Source: HXMU1420-13 sp965601825 (GTDB lineage: Bacteria > Bacteroidota > Rhodothermia > Balneolales > Balneolaceae). Taken from it: DNA of 64,000 nucleotides. Both the position numbers and the translations under genes were made by a program. The notes beneath the pieces are model-generated. The model saw only the letters and a list, made by a program, of their open reading frames with translations, searched no databases and was not told the DNA's origin. Below are positions 52,727 through 60,136 of the stretch, piece after piece; position 1 is the first letter of the stretch, and every line of letters starts with the position of its first letter. The DNA lies in assembly GCA_965601825.1 (NCBI GenBank), contig OZ271839.1, forward strand, positions 868,001-932,000, read 5' to 3'.

Positions 52727-52819
52727 ACTTATAACGACCCGGCGTTTAAGCGGCGAGTCTGGATTTATAAATTAAAGTTCCGAACTCCGTCGACGTCCGC
52801 TTGAAACGCTTGTTATACC
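52727..52819 (-). other. attC11 (93 bp)
   Basis: CTTATAACGACCCGGCG ... CGTCCGCTTGAAACGCTTGTTATACCA; short form. Confidence 0.93.
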
Positions 52820-52824
52820 AACAA

Positions 52825-53391
52825 CTAAGACTCATATTCTGACAATGATTCTCCATCAAATTTGAATAACATTTTCGATAGAGGACGTTCCGCTGTTTTA
52901 TGGACTTCATCAACTTCCTTTTTTAATTCTTCAATCATTCTGCTGTCCGAAGCAGGAACAAAGGACAAAATATCTTTTGAAGGTGCTGCAACTATCAAAT
53001 CATCACCTAACCTATTTTTTGCAAAATCTAAATACCCATTCAAAATGATTAGTGCAGCAGTATGATCAGGATCAGAAATAAATCCATTAACACCTGCTGA
53101 AGTTTGGGCAATTTGTACTTTTCCCTCCAAAAGTCGGGCAAGATTATTTGCTGAAGCTTCAACCAATAGGGAGGTATCAAAATTGGAAGGAACTTGGCTA
53201 GACATCAAAAGCTGAAACTGACTACCAGTATCAATTCCGAAGAAAACAGCAAGATTACCAATTAGCTTTTGATAGACTGGAGAATTGGACTCTGAAAATT
53301 TGATTGTTGGACTGCTGTCATCATTCTGACCAGCATGTTGAATCACTTTTAAAATCGGTAGAATCTTATGTTTTAAACTACTTAATGACAT
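52825..53391 (-). CDS. Cassette 11: hypothetical soluble protein
   Basis: 188 aa, no signal or membrane segment. Residues about 70-155 (SLLVEASANNLARLLEGKVQIAQTSAGVNGFISDPDHTAALIILNGYLDFAKNRLGDDLIVAAPSKDILSFVP) recall the C-terminal part of DUF1444/YtpQ-like proteins, where a GDDLIVAxPxRD-like motif is common. That link is weak. Function unknown. Confidence 0.62.
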   Translation of the reverse strand: MSLSSLKHKILPILKVIQHAGQNDDSSPTIKFSESNSPVYQKLIGNLAVFFGIDTGSQFQLLMSSQVPSNFDTSLLVEASANNLARLLEGKVQIAQTSAGVNGFISDPDHTAALIILNGYLDFAKNRLGDDLIVAAPSKDILSFVPASDSRMIEELKKEVDEVHKTAERPLSKMLFKFDGESLSEYES

Positions 53392-53409
53392 TTAGGATTT
53401 TCTTTGTTG

Positions 53410-53535
53410 GTATAACGGCCCCGCGTTTAAGCGGCGCAGGTTTTCGGTTTTAGTTGAAGTAACGGATTAATTTTATTGCCCACAAGCTTTCCAGCGAACC
53501 CTGCCTGCGTCCGTTTGAAACGCTTGTTATGCCCA
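53410..53535 (-). other. attC10 (126 bp, middle form)
   Basis: GGTATAACGGCCCCGCG ... CCGTTTGAAACGCTTGTTATGCCC. The spacer after R' is CGGCC rather than CGACC. Confidence 0.9.
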
Positions 53536-53538
53536 AAT

Positions 53539-53946
53539 CTATTCTATCTTTTCGAATTCAACAGAATCTGTCCCAAACTTTTCGGGACGCGTGGTTACAC
53601 CATCTTTAGTATTTGACGGCTCACCATATAGAATCAATTTGTCGATTCCTTTGAATTCTATGATACCAACAAACGTAAACTCCTTCACAGGTGGAAAAGA
53701 GAATTCGTAAATATCGATTTGGATGGGATTAGTTGTATAGTCAATGGAATACTTTGCATTAGTTGAAAATGGTTCATTTTGCGAGTCAACAGTCCAGATA
53801 AGTGTGTTATCCTCCTTGAAGTGATAAGTAATCTGTTCTCTATCGGGTGAGATTCCAATCCATTTTCCAACAATATTTGGAGATTTCTTATCACACCCCC
53901 AAGTCATGAATAGAATTCCAATAGTGGCTAAAATTCGTACATTCAT
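53539..53946 (-). CDS. Cassette 10: lipoprotein, lipocalin-like
   Basis: 135 aa from Met11 of the longest frame (which would begin at 53976 inside the attC arm). NVRILATIGILFMTWGC gives a good lipobox. The mature part (NIVGKWIGISPDREQITYHFKEDNTLIWTVDSQNEPFSTNAKYSIDYTTNPIQIDI) looks like a small lipocalin-like or DUF5004-type barrel starting with GKW. Function unknown. Confidence 0.68.
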   Translation of the reverse strand: MNVRILATIGILFMTWGCDKKSPNIVGKWIGISPDREQITYHFKEDNTLIWTVDSQNEPFSTNAKYSIDYTTNPIQIDIYEFSFPPVKEFTFVGIIEFKGIDKLILYGEPSNTKDGVTTRPEKFGTDSVEFEKIE

Positions 53947-53970
53947 TTCAAAGTATCTCTTTCCTTTATT

Positions 53971-54066
53971 GGGCATAACGACCCGGCGTTTAAGCGGCGA
54001 GTCTGGATTAATAAATTAAAGTTCGGGACTCCGTCGAAGTCCGCTTGAAACGCTTGTTATACCACA
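53971..54066 (-). other. attC9 (96 bp)
   Basis: GGCATAACGACCCGGCG ... CCGCTTGAAACGCTTGTTATACCAC; short form. Confidence 0.93.
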
Positions 54067-54422
54067 CTTTGCGTTTGTTTTAATTTATTTAAAACTTGAT
54101 GAAATTTGCCAACACTCAAGTCCTTTATGATAGGTTTAGGTTTTTTTCTAATCCAGCCAATCAGTAGACTAATTCCAATTGGATCAAATCCTTCACCAGT
54201 AAATAGATATTCATTTTCTGAAAGATCAAACAACTCCCTAAACTCTGATCCACTGGGAAAACAAATAGAAAAATGTTTCTCGACCTTATCAAGAAGTTCT
54301 ACTCCATCATCTCCTGCTATATGTAAATCATCTTCGAGCTTAGTCTCAGGAAATATCTGTTTATTTTTACCAGTAAAGTCTCTAAGGAAATTTGAAACCT
54401 GATTGAAAGTTGGATTATCCAT
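54057..54422 (-). CDS. Cassette 9: DUF1493-like (acyl-carrier-like) protein
   Basis: 121 aa. The stretch PETKLEDDLHIAGDDGVELLDKVEKHFSICFPSGSEFRELFD follows the DUF1493 pattern (xxxTxLxxDLGIDGDDAxELLExFxxxFxVD). The C-terminus ISLLIGWIRKKPKPIIKDLSVGKFHQVLN fits the family's closing helix. DUF1493 proteins are related to acyl-carrier proteins, but the attachment Ser is not obvious here. Stop from R''. Confidence 0.68.
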   Translation of the reverse strand: MDNPTFNQVSNFLRDFTGKNKQIFPETKLEDDLHIAGDDGVELLDKVEKHFSICFPSGSEFRELFDLSENEYLFTGEGFDPIGISLLIGWIRKKPKPIIKDLSVGKFHQVLNKLKQTQSVV

Positions 54423-54437
54423 GATAGGAGTTTGTGT

Positions 54438-54530
54438 GGTATAACGACCCGGCGTTTAAGCGGCGAGCCTGGATTTAAAAATTAAAGTTTCGGACTCCGT
54501 CGAAGTCCGCTTGAAACGCTTGTTAGGTGC
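54438..54530 (-). other. attC8 (93 bp)
   Basis: TGGTATAACGACCCGGCG ... CCGCTTGAAACGCTTGTTAGGTGC. R'' GCACCTAAC is complementary to the cassette start GTTAGGTGC. Confidence 0.94.
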
Positions 54531-54571
54531 ATGATTTACAGACATACGATTTCTCTTTTTGGTGATCCACT

Positions 54572-54922
54572 TCAGTTTTGGATTAACTTGTACTTACTAA
54601 GTTCCTTTTTTGGGTAATTTCCAGAACGAGAACTTATTTCTAGAAAATCAATGATTCCATCTTTGAAAAATAGAATACAGTTAGCACCATCCTCAAGTTC
54701 TGGCGATTCTATTTTTACACCCTCAAGAATAAGTTTATCCTTTGTAGAAACTATAAATTCATGGATACTAGTGGAGGATGAAAACCCAATAAAAACTCCG
54801 CTACCTGTATATTCATAATCTGATTCTTCCAAAAAAGGAATTTGCTTTGAAGCCGAAATTCCTTTCTCATCTCCATCAAGAAGCAGTGTTAATATATCTG
54901 ATATGAATTTTGACTTAAGCAT
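54572..54922 (-). CDS. Cassette 8: hypothetical soluble protein
   Basis: 116 aa. A helical beginning (LKSKFISDILTLLLDGDEKGISASKQIPFLEES) is followed by beta-rich sequence (GVFIGFSSSTSIHEFIVSTKDKLILEGVKIESPELEDGANCILFFKDGIIDFLEIS). No family recognised. About 40 bp lie between its stop and the attC. Confidence 0.6.
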   Translation of the reverse strand: MLKSKFISDILTLLLDGDEKGISASKQIPFLEESDYEYTGSGVFIGFSSSTSIHEFIVSTKDKLILEGVKIESPELEDGANCILFFKDGIIDFLEISSRSGNYPKKELSKYKLIQN

Positions 54923-54931
54923 TCTGTAAAT

Positions 54932-55027
54932 GCACCTAACGACCCGGCGTTTAAGCGGCGAGTCTGGGTTTATAAATTAAAGTTTCGGACTCCGTCGAAG
55001 TCCGCTTGAAACGCTTGTTATACGTTT
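54932..55027 (-). other. attC7 (96 bp)
   Basis: GCACCTAACGACCCGGCG ... CCGCTTGAAACGCTTGTTATACGT. Same middle as attC5 (GTCTGGGTTTATAAATTAAA). Confidence 0.93.
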
Positions 55028-55029
55028 TA

Positions 55030-55338
55030 TTAGTTAATTTGGGACTTACCATTTCTTTGAATTATAGAATCTAATATGTCTGCTACTCTTTGGACAAATT
55101 TTATATGTACCCAATAAACAAAGAAAATAAAAAATGCGATAGTTGGGTAGATAGTTATTGCAAACCAAGTTTCATTTTCTAAAAAAGGGAATCTCTCAAC
55201 AATTGCTTTAGGATCAATATTTTCTTCTAAATAAATCATCAAATATTTCAATTCAACAAATGGAAGCACTATTACAACAATAATGAATAGGAGAATCCAA
55301 ATTGCAAATGGGAGCTTATTATTCTGCTTAGAATTCAA
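55030..55338 (-). CDS. Cassette 7: two-helix membrane protein (duplicate of cassette 5)
   Basis: 102 aa. Helices at about 10-28 (LPFAIWILLFIIVVIVLPFV) and 57-79 (WFAITIYPTIAFFIFFVYWVHI), with an acidic loop between them. Unknown function. Identical protein at 56782-57090; the two copies are separated by one two-gene cassette. Confidence 0.65.
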   Translation of the reverse strand: MNSKQNNKLPFAIWILLFIIVVIVLPFVELKYLMIYLEENIDPKAIVERFPFLENETWFAITIYPTIAFFIFFVYWVHIKFVQRVADILDSIIQRNGKSQIN

Positions 55339-55345
55339 GTTAAAC

Positions 55346-55472
55346 GTATAACGACCCGGCGTTTAAGCGGCGCAGGTCTTCGTTTTTAGTTGAAGTAACT
55401 GATTTAATTTCATGTCCACAAGCTTAGGTTCGCACCCTACCTGCGTCCGACTTGAAACGCTTGTTATGTGTC
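55346..55472 (-). other. attC6 (127 bp, middle form)
   Basis: CGTATAACGACCCGGCG ... CGACTTGAAACGCTTGTTATGTGTC. Confidence 0.92.
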
Positions 55473-56127
55473 AAATATTTAAGTACTTGTTGATGAACTC
55501 TAAATATGAACTTCCATATATAAAAATAGAAGGTATCGAAGCTAAAAGAGGAAGCAAAAACATGACAGTAAAAACCTTGAAATTTGAAAGCTCATATACT
55601 GCCTTCAGTCCATTCCATCGCATGATCAAAGCCTGAACTATTAAAACCAAGAGCCAAATTCCTAGCAGACCTTCTATGAATTTTACCCCTATTGCAATTA
55701 TTGTCAAATCTACTGCCAATAAAATAACGGCTAATAATTTTAAGGGAAGTAACACAATTACAAAGAATATGACATAGGGTAAGAAAGATATAAAAACAAT
55801 TTTTCTGTAGGAACTTCCATCATCCATGGCTTCATTAGAACTCAAAAACTTTAGAAAAAAAGGTACAATCCAGTAATGGTTAATTAGACCGAGACCAATA
55901 CTGAAAATTGTATACAGATAGATGATCCCAAAATTATTGATATCAAGAGTTACACTAAGTAAGTCATATGTAATCTGAGTTTGCTTTGGATTAGCTAAGA
56001 AAGCGTAGCCCATATAAAGAACAAAAAAACCAATTCCTGTTTTAACTGAAAATTGAGAATATTCATCCAATAGCGTCTGACTTGGTTTTTTTACAAACCG
56101 AAAATGAAGTTTAATTAGATCAATCAT
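55471..56127 (-). CDS. Cassette 6 ORF b: Yip1-like multi-pass membrane protein
   Basis: 218 aa with about five hydrophobic segments. The opening (LIKLHFRFVKKPSQTLLDEYSQFSVKTGIGFFVLYMGYAFL) and layout suggest the YIP1 superfamily, though that is a weak call. Second gene in its cassette, overlapping ORF a by 4 bp, so translation is coupled. Confidence 0.6.
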   Translation of the reverse strand: MIDLIKLHFRFVKKPSQTLLDEYSQFSVKTGIGFFVLYMGYAFLANPKQTQITYDLLSVTLDINNFGIIYLYTIFSIGLGLINHYWIVPFFLKFLSSNEAMDDGSSYRKIVFISFLPYVIFFVIVLLPLKLLAVILLAVDLTIIAIGVKFIEGLLGIWLLVLIVQALIMRWNGLKAVYELSNFKVFTVMFLLPLLASIPSIFIYGSSYLEFINKYLNI

Positions 56128-56666
56128 TCTACAATTCTCACAGCATTTAATGCTTGCTTCATGTCGTCAGGAATATCACCTGACATTTCATCTGAAACCC
56201 CAAAAAGTTGAAGAAAATATGGATAAGCCTGATAAAATCTGGAGTAATAAATTCTAGTACTATCCATATTGTTTATGAATTTTACATTTAGGTAGTTGTT
56301 TACCTTTTCAGAAGAAAAAACGGTTAATGTTGAGTCGTTTTTATAATCAGAAATAATATCATCAAAGTTCTGATAATCGTTAGTTCGTATTGGGGTTCCA
56401 CTCAATATCATTTCCACTTGATTGTTCCCTAAATCCTTTAATAAAAAGAAAGAAGCATAAGGCTGAGAGAAGACTTTGTTATAATGTTGATCAGTAGAGA
56501 ATTCCAGTCCCTCTACCTCTTCAATCATAAAAGTTTTGTTTCCAACTTTGAACCCATTATTTCCCATTATATTTATAGTCCCATCAACAATATGATTGGA
56601 TAAAATGATCAATAAAAGGAGCTGAGAAAACCCGAAAATCAAAAGCATTTTTAAATTAAACTGCAT
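56124..56666 (-). CDS. Cassette 6 ORF a: membrane-anchored protein
   Basis: 180 aa. An N-terminal helix (residues 4-24, LKMLLIFGFSQLLLLIILSNHIV) anchors an extracytoplasmic domain (VGNKTFMIEEVEGLEFSTDQHYNKVFSQPYASFFLLKDLGNNQVEMILSGTPI). Not recognised. Together with ORF b it makes the longest cassette (about 1.35 kb). Confidence 0.6.
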   Translation of the reverse strand: MQFNLKMLLIFGFSQLLLLIILSNHIVDGTINIMGNNGFKVGNKTFMIEEVEGLEFSTDQHYNKVFSQPYASFFLLKDLGNNQVEMILSGTPIRTNDYQNFDDIISDYKNDSTLTVFSSEKVNNYLNVKFINNMDSTRIYYSRFYQAYPYFLQLFGVSDEMSGDIPDDMKQALNAVRIVE

Positions 56667-56684
56667 CAGTTATAAATATTTAGA

Positions 56685-56777
56685 CACATAACGACCCGGC
56701 GTTTAAGCGGCGAGTCTGGGTTTATAAATTAAAGTTTCGGACTCCGTCGAAGTCCGCTTGAAACGCTTGTTATACGT
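56685..56777 (-). other. attC5 (93 bp)
   Basis: GACACATAACGACCCGGCG ... CCGCTTGAAACGCTTGTTATACGT; same middle as attC7. Confidence 0.93.
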
Positions 56778-56781
56778 TTTA

Positions 56782-57090
56782 TTAGTTAATTTGGGACTTA
56801 CCATTTCTTTGAATTATAGAATCTAATATGTCTGCTACTCTTTGGACAAATTTTATATGTACCCAATAAACAAAGAAAATAAAAAATGCGATAGTTGGGT
56901 AGATAGTTATTGCAAACCAAGTTTCATTTTCTAAAAAAGGGAATCTCTCAACAATTGCTTTAGGATCAATATTTTCTTCTAAATAAATCATCAAATATTT
57001 CAATTCAACAAATGGAAGCACTATTACAACAATAATGAATAGGAGAATCCAAATTGCAAATGGGAGCTTATTATTCTGCTTAGAATTCAA
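56782..57090 (-). CDS. Cassette 5: two-helix membrane protein (duplicate of cassette 7)
   Basis: 102 aa, identical in protein sequence to cassette 7. The cassette ends agree (GTTATACGTTT / AAACGTATAAC on the two sides), showing that the whole cassette with its attC was copied or re-inserted. Confidence 0.65.
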   Translation of the reverse strand: MNSKQNNKLPFAIWILLFIIVVIVLPFVELKYLMIYLEENIDPKAIVERFPFLENETWFAITIYPTIAFFIFFVYWVHIKFVQRVADILDSIIQRNGKSQIN

Positions 57091-57096
57091 GTTAAA

Positions 57097-57222
57097 CGTA
57101 TAACGACCTGGCGTTTAAGCGGCGCAGGTCTTCGTTTTTAGTTGAAGTAACGGATTAATTTTATTGCCCACAAGCTCAAGTGCGAACTCTACCTGCGTCC
57201 GACTTGAAACGCTTGTTATGTT
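57097..57222 (-). other. attC4 (126 bp, middle form)
   Basis: CGTATAACGACCTGGCG ... CGACTTGAAACGCTTGTTATGTTAC. Confidence 0.92.
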
Positions 57223-57246
57223 ACTAATATAGTTTATGAGTTTGGT

Positions 57247-57492
57247 TTAATTTCGAGGAGCTTTCCCATCTTCAAAAATCGAGTATAAGATGAAAATTAT
57301 AAAGCTCATTAAAGCAAAAGAAGCGATAAAAAATACTGAACCAGCTAATACGGATTTAATCAAGCTTAATTTTACTATTTCATCATTGAAAGTAAGTGTT
57401 CCATTATAAGCAGAAGAAGAGATACTAAAACTGATTAACGCTAGTGAAACAGCCCAAATCCAGGTGAATAGTTTTTTGTTAGGTAATCGCAT
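57247..57492 (-). CDS. Cassette 4: two-helix membrane protein
   Basis: 81 aa. Helices at about 9-28 (FTWIWAVSLALISFSISSSA) and 48-73 (VLAGSVFFIASFALMSFIIFILYSIF), basic at the start and end. Unknown. Confidence 0.58.
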   Translation of the reverse strand: MRLPNKKLFTWIWAVSLALISFSISSSAYNGTLTFNDEIVKLSLIKSVLAGSVFFIASFALMSFIIFILYSIFEDGKAPRN

Positions 57493-57500
57493 TCTTTAAG

Positions 57501-57597
57501 TAACATAACGACCTGGCGTTTAAGCGGCGAGTCGAGATTTTAAAATTAAAATTCGGGACTCCGTCGAAGTCCGCTTGAAACGCTTGTTATATGGCTG
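57501..57597 (-). other. attC3 (97 bp)
   Basis: TAACATAACGACCTGGCG ... CCGCTTGAAACGCTTGTTATATGGC; same middle as attC22. Confidence 0.93.
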
Positions 57598-57602
57598 TTT
57601 AT

Positions 57603-57947
57603 TTACCATGCTAGAAGTGAAATAAATAGAAATAATGAAACAACTAAATATGAAATAATTATAGCATGACTAATAATTCTAGATTTTTTGGTCTGGAATT
57701 TTTCCTTTTCAGTTAATGGATTCTTTTTGGCTTTGAAATAAATAAATGAGCCAATGAATAGTACCAAAAAGAGTGGGATCGCATAGTTGTCAAATAGATC
57801 TGAATTACTCTTTTTGAAAGCTACAGTTATAATCAAGGTGATTGGCGTAGCAATAAGAAAGCTTGTGAAACTTTCAGGATAAATATTGAGACTAAGCAGC
57901 TTTCCAGTTGACAAAAATCTAGAGGCAATATTTTCAATAATATCCAT
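57603..57947 (-). CDS. Cassette 3: three-helix membrane protein (duplicate of cassette 22)
   Basis: 114 aa, identical to the product at 46975-47319. Ends GTTATATGGC / GCCATATAAC agree. Function unknown. Confidence 0.65.
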   Translation of the reverse strand: MDIIENIASRFLSTGKLLSLNIYPESFTSFLIATPITLIITVAFKKSNSDLFDNYAIPLFLVLFIGSFIYFKAKKNPLTEKEKFQTKKSRIISHAIIISYLVVSLFLFISLLAW

Positions 57948-57957
57948 TGCTATAAAG

Positions 57958-58051
57958 CCATATAACGACCCGGCGTTTAAGCGGCGAGTCTGGATTTATA
58001 AATTAAGGTTTCGGACTCCGTCGAAGTCCGCTTGAAACGCTTGTTATGCTT
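57958..58051 (-). other. attC2 (94 bp)
   Basis: CCATATAACGACCCGGCG ... CCGCTTGAAACGCTTGTTATGCTT; same middle as attC23. Confidence 0.93.
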
Positions 58052-58055
58052 AACT

Positions 58056-58427
58056 TTACTTAGTTTCATACCAATGTTTCCTTTTCTCATACTCTTCAAA
58101 TTCTTTGTCATCCATCTGTAGTAAAACCTTAGAATAATCACGATAACTATTTGGATGAACTTTTTTGATAAAGTCAGTTATTAAATAATGCACAAAAGTG
58201 TGATCAACATCTTCAGTTTTTAAAGTAGAATACCTTTTTCGTGATTTGGGATATTGATTCCAAAATCGAACATAATCATCGAATAGCTTTTCAGTAACTT
58301 TTGAAATTATTTCTACTAACAATTCCTCAGGAATTTGATTTTCAGCTCTACCTAAATAAATATCTCTGACTTTACTAAAGAAGTCTCTTTCTTGAGGAAA
58401 CATTGATGTGATTTTCAAGTCAGACAT
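58056..58427 (-). CDS. Cassette 2: hypothetical soluble protein (duplicate of cassette 23)
   Basis: 123 aa, identical to the product at 46493-46864. Its cassette begins TTATGCT and its R'' is AGCATAA, as in the other copy. Function unknown. Confidence 0.7.
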   Translation of the reverse strand: MSDLKITSMFPQERDFFSKVRDIYLGRAENQIPEELLVEIISKVTEKLFDDYVRFWNQYPKSRKRYSTLKTEDVDHTFVHYLITDFIKKVHPNSYRDYSKVLLQMDDKEFEEYEKRKHWYETK

Positions 58428-58435
58428 TTGTTGTT

Positions 58436-58530
58436 GAGCATAACGACCCCGCGTTTAAGCGGCGAGTCTAAATTTATAAATTAAAGTTCGGGACTCCGTC
58501 GAAGTCCGCTTGAAACGCTTGTTAGTTTGC
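58436..58530 (-). other. attC1 (95 bp, nearest attI)
   Basis: GAGCATAACGACCCCGCG ... CCGCTTGAAACGCTTGTTAGTTTGC; same middle as attC21 (GTCTAAATTTATAAATTAAA). Confidence 0.94.
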
Positions 58531-58968
58531 ATAAAGCTTGGGAATAAACCAAGTGAATTCATTTGTAGCTTCTTTCTCCCAAGGCCAAATTCCAGATGTG
58601 TTTGGATAAACAAGTTGAAATACTTTAAAAGCTTTTCCACTATAGAACCATTTTCCCCAACCGAAATATTCATCATAGTACTTAACTTCAACTTCCTTAA
58701 AAAGCACCTCAAAATTCTCTAGGAAATCCTTATAGAATACATTGGTTTGAAAGCTTTCGCCTCTTTTTATCCGTTCATTGTATTCATTAATGATCCATTG
58801 AGATAGCTCGGGTTTCAATCCTGTTATTAAAAGCTCAGGATGGTTTGATGTTTTTTGAATTCCAATTGAATATGAAAATTGAGGTCCATCATCATCGCCC
58901 ATTACATGAAGAATGTGGCAACCAAACTGTTCAATATCTTTTAAAGCTTTCTCTTCTCTGTCATTCAT
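58522..58968 (-). CDS. Cassette 1: DUF4262 family protein (duplicate of cassette 21)
   Basis: 148 aa from the ATG at 58968, the start used by the identical copy at 47416-47862. A longer frame from 58992 begins in the attI side and is an artefact of insertion there. As first cassette it is the most recently inserted and the closest to any integron promoter. DUF4262 motifs DDDGPQFSYSIGI and WFYSGKAFKVFQLVYP are present. Confidence 0.82.
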   Translation of the reverse strand: MNDREEKALKDIEQFGCHILHVMGDDDGPQFSYSIGIQKTSNHPELLITGLKPELSQWIINEYNERIKRGESFQTNVFYKDFLENFEVLFKEVEVKYYDEYFGWGKWFYSGKAFKVFQLVYPNTSGIWPWEKEATNEFTWFIPKLYAN

Positions 58969-58983
58969 GAATTGAATGTTGCA

Positions 58984-59060
58984 AACTAACATATTATTTA
59001 GCGAACAGCAGGTTGAGGATATTGTTCGGATAATCTATTGGATTTACCCACCGGGTTCTC
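58984..59060 (-). other. Probable attI recombination site
   Basis: On the minus strand GTTAGTT (58984-58990) joins cassette 1 to the intI-side DNA: the attC-like repeat stops here, while the TTAGTTTGC end of cassette 1 continues up to it. The right flank (from 58990 toward intI) has no attC arms. It contains an inverted pair CGAACA (59002-59007) and TGTTCG (59023-59028), possibly integrase or regulator binding. Exact extent is inferred. Confidence 0.7.
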
Positions 59061-59173
59061 CTAAGCCCACATATGAAATACAAAGCCGAAAAAAAGTTCG
59101 CCTAATATTTTTGTAAGGACTTCCCCGCTGAACGGTCATACAATATAGAGCTATTAACAACAGAATCAACAGT

Positions 59174-60136
59174 ATGGCAGCGAGTAAATTACTTACACAG
59201 GTACGAAGAGAAATTCGGCGAAGGAATTACAGTTACAAAACCGAACAAGCGTACATCGGTTGGATCAAGCGCTTTATTTACTACCATAATACTACACATC
59301 CGACCGAAATGGGCGCACCCGAAGTCGAGCAGTACCTGAACTATCTGGCCAATGAGGCAAACGTAGCATCCGCCACTCAAAATCAGGCGCTATCGGCACT
59401 CGTGTTCCTGTATAAACAAGTGTTAGAGCTTCCAAATTTAAAACTTTCGGGACTTGAACGAGCCAGAAAACCGGTGCGGGTTCCGGTGGTCATATCCAAA
59501 AATGAGGTCTTGCAGATTCTTTCTCATACAACAGGAATTGCACATCTGATAGTTAGTTTAATGTATGGCAGCGGAATGAGAATTTCGGAAGTTCTGCGAC
59601 TTAGAATTGCCGATGTCGATTTTGTTCAGCATTACCTGCTGGTTAGATCAGGAAAAGGGTTAAAGGATCGGCGGGTTATGCTTCCCTTGTCATGTGTTGA
59701 TGCGCTAAAAGATCAGATCAAGAAAGCAACCAAACAACACCGACTTGATCTGCATGATGGCCATGGGGAAGCGCTACTGCCAAAAGCGTTGTCTCGCAAA
59801 TATCCCGATGAAGGTAAAGCGTTGGGTTGGCAGTATGTGTTTTATTCAAATCGGTTAACCACAGATCCCAGAAGCGGATTAATACACCGGCACCATCTTT
59901 CCGATCGATATGTCCAGAAATCGTTGAAACAGGCAGTTTCGAAAACGAACATTCGCAAAAAAGTAAGTGCTCATACATTTCGACATAGTTTTGCGACCGA
60001 AATGTTGCAATCAGGATATGATATCCGAACCGTGCAAGAACTACTAGGCCATACCAATGTGAAAACAACGATGATCTATACACATGTACTAAATAAAGAA
60101 GGAAATTACCTGAAAAGCCCCCTTGATAGCCTCTGA
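59174..60136 (+). CDS. intI: Integron integrase (IntI-type tyrosine recombinase)
   Basis: 320 aa, full length. An N-terminal SAM-like core-binding domain (1-100, RREIRRRNYSYKTEQAYIGWIKRFIYYH) is followed by the catalytic domain. Catalytic residues are Arg136 (GSGMRISE), Lys161 (GKGLKDR), His267 and Arg270 (HTFRHSFAT), His293 (LLGHTNVKTT) and Tyr302. The extra segment unique to IntI enzymes is at about 201-225 (LLPKALSRKYPDEGKALGWQYVF). It recombines attI with attC and attC with attC, acting on folded single-stranded attC. It points away from the array, the classical layout. No sign of inactivation. Confidence 0.97.
   Translation: MAASKLLTQVRREIRRRNYSYKTEQAYIGWIKRFIYYHNTTHPTEMGAPEVEQYLNYLANEANVASATQNQALSALVFLYKQVLELPNLKLSGLERARKPVRVPVVISKNEVLQILSHTTGIAHLIVSLMYGSGMRISEVLRLRIADVDFVQHYLLVRSGKGLKDRRVMLPLSCVDALKDQIKKATKQHRLDLHDGHGEALLPKALSRKYPDEGKALGWQYVFYSNRLTTDPRSGLIHRHHLSDRYVQKSLKQAVSKTNIRKKVSAHTFRHSFATEMLQSGYDIRTVQELLGHTNVKTTMIYTHVLNKEGNYLKSPLDSL

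Larger units (their letters stand above)
57501..58990. repeat. attI-proximal copy of three duplicated cassettes (3-2-1)
   Basis: Same three cassettes as 46394-47880, each with its own attC, but with the order of the first two exchanged (B-A-C here). Confidence 0.92.

Noticed and set aside
59002..59028. LexA (SOS) box upstream of intI
   Set aside because: The half-sites resemble it, but the 15-bp spacing does not fit, and LexA sites of this phylum are not well enough defined to claim one.
40104..60136. CRISPR array, suggested by the regularly repeated sequences of about 90 bp
   Set aside because: Repeats are too long, contain variable middles, flank whole genes and have paired outer arms; there are no cas genes and an integrase of IntI type is present.
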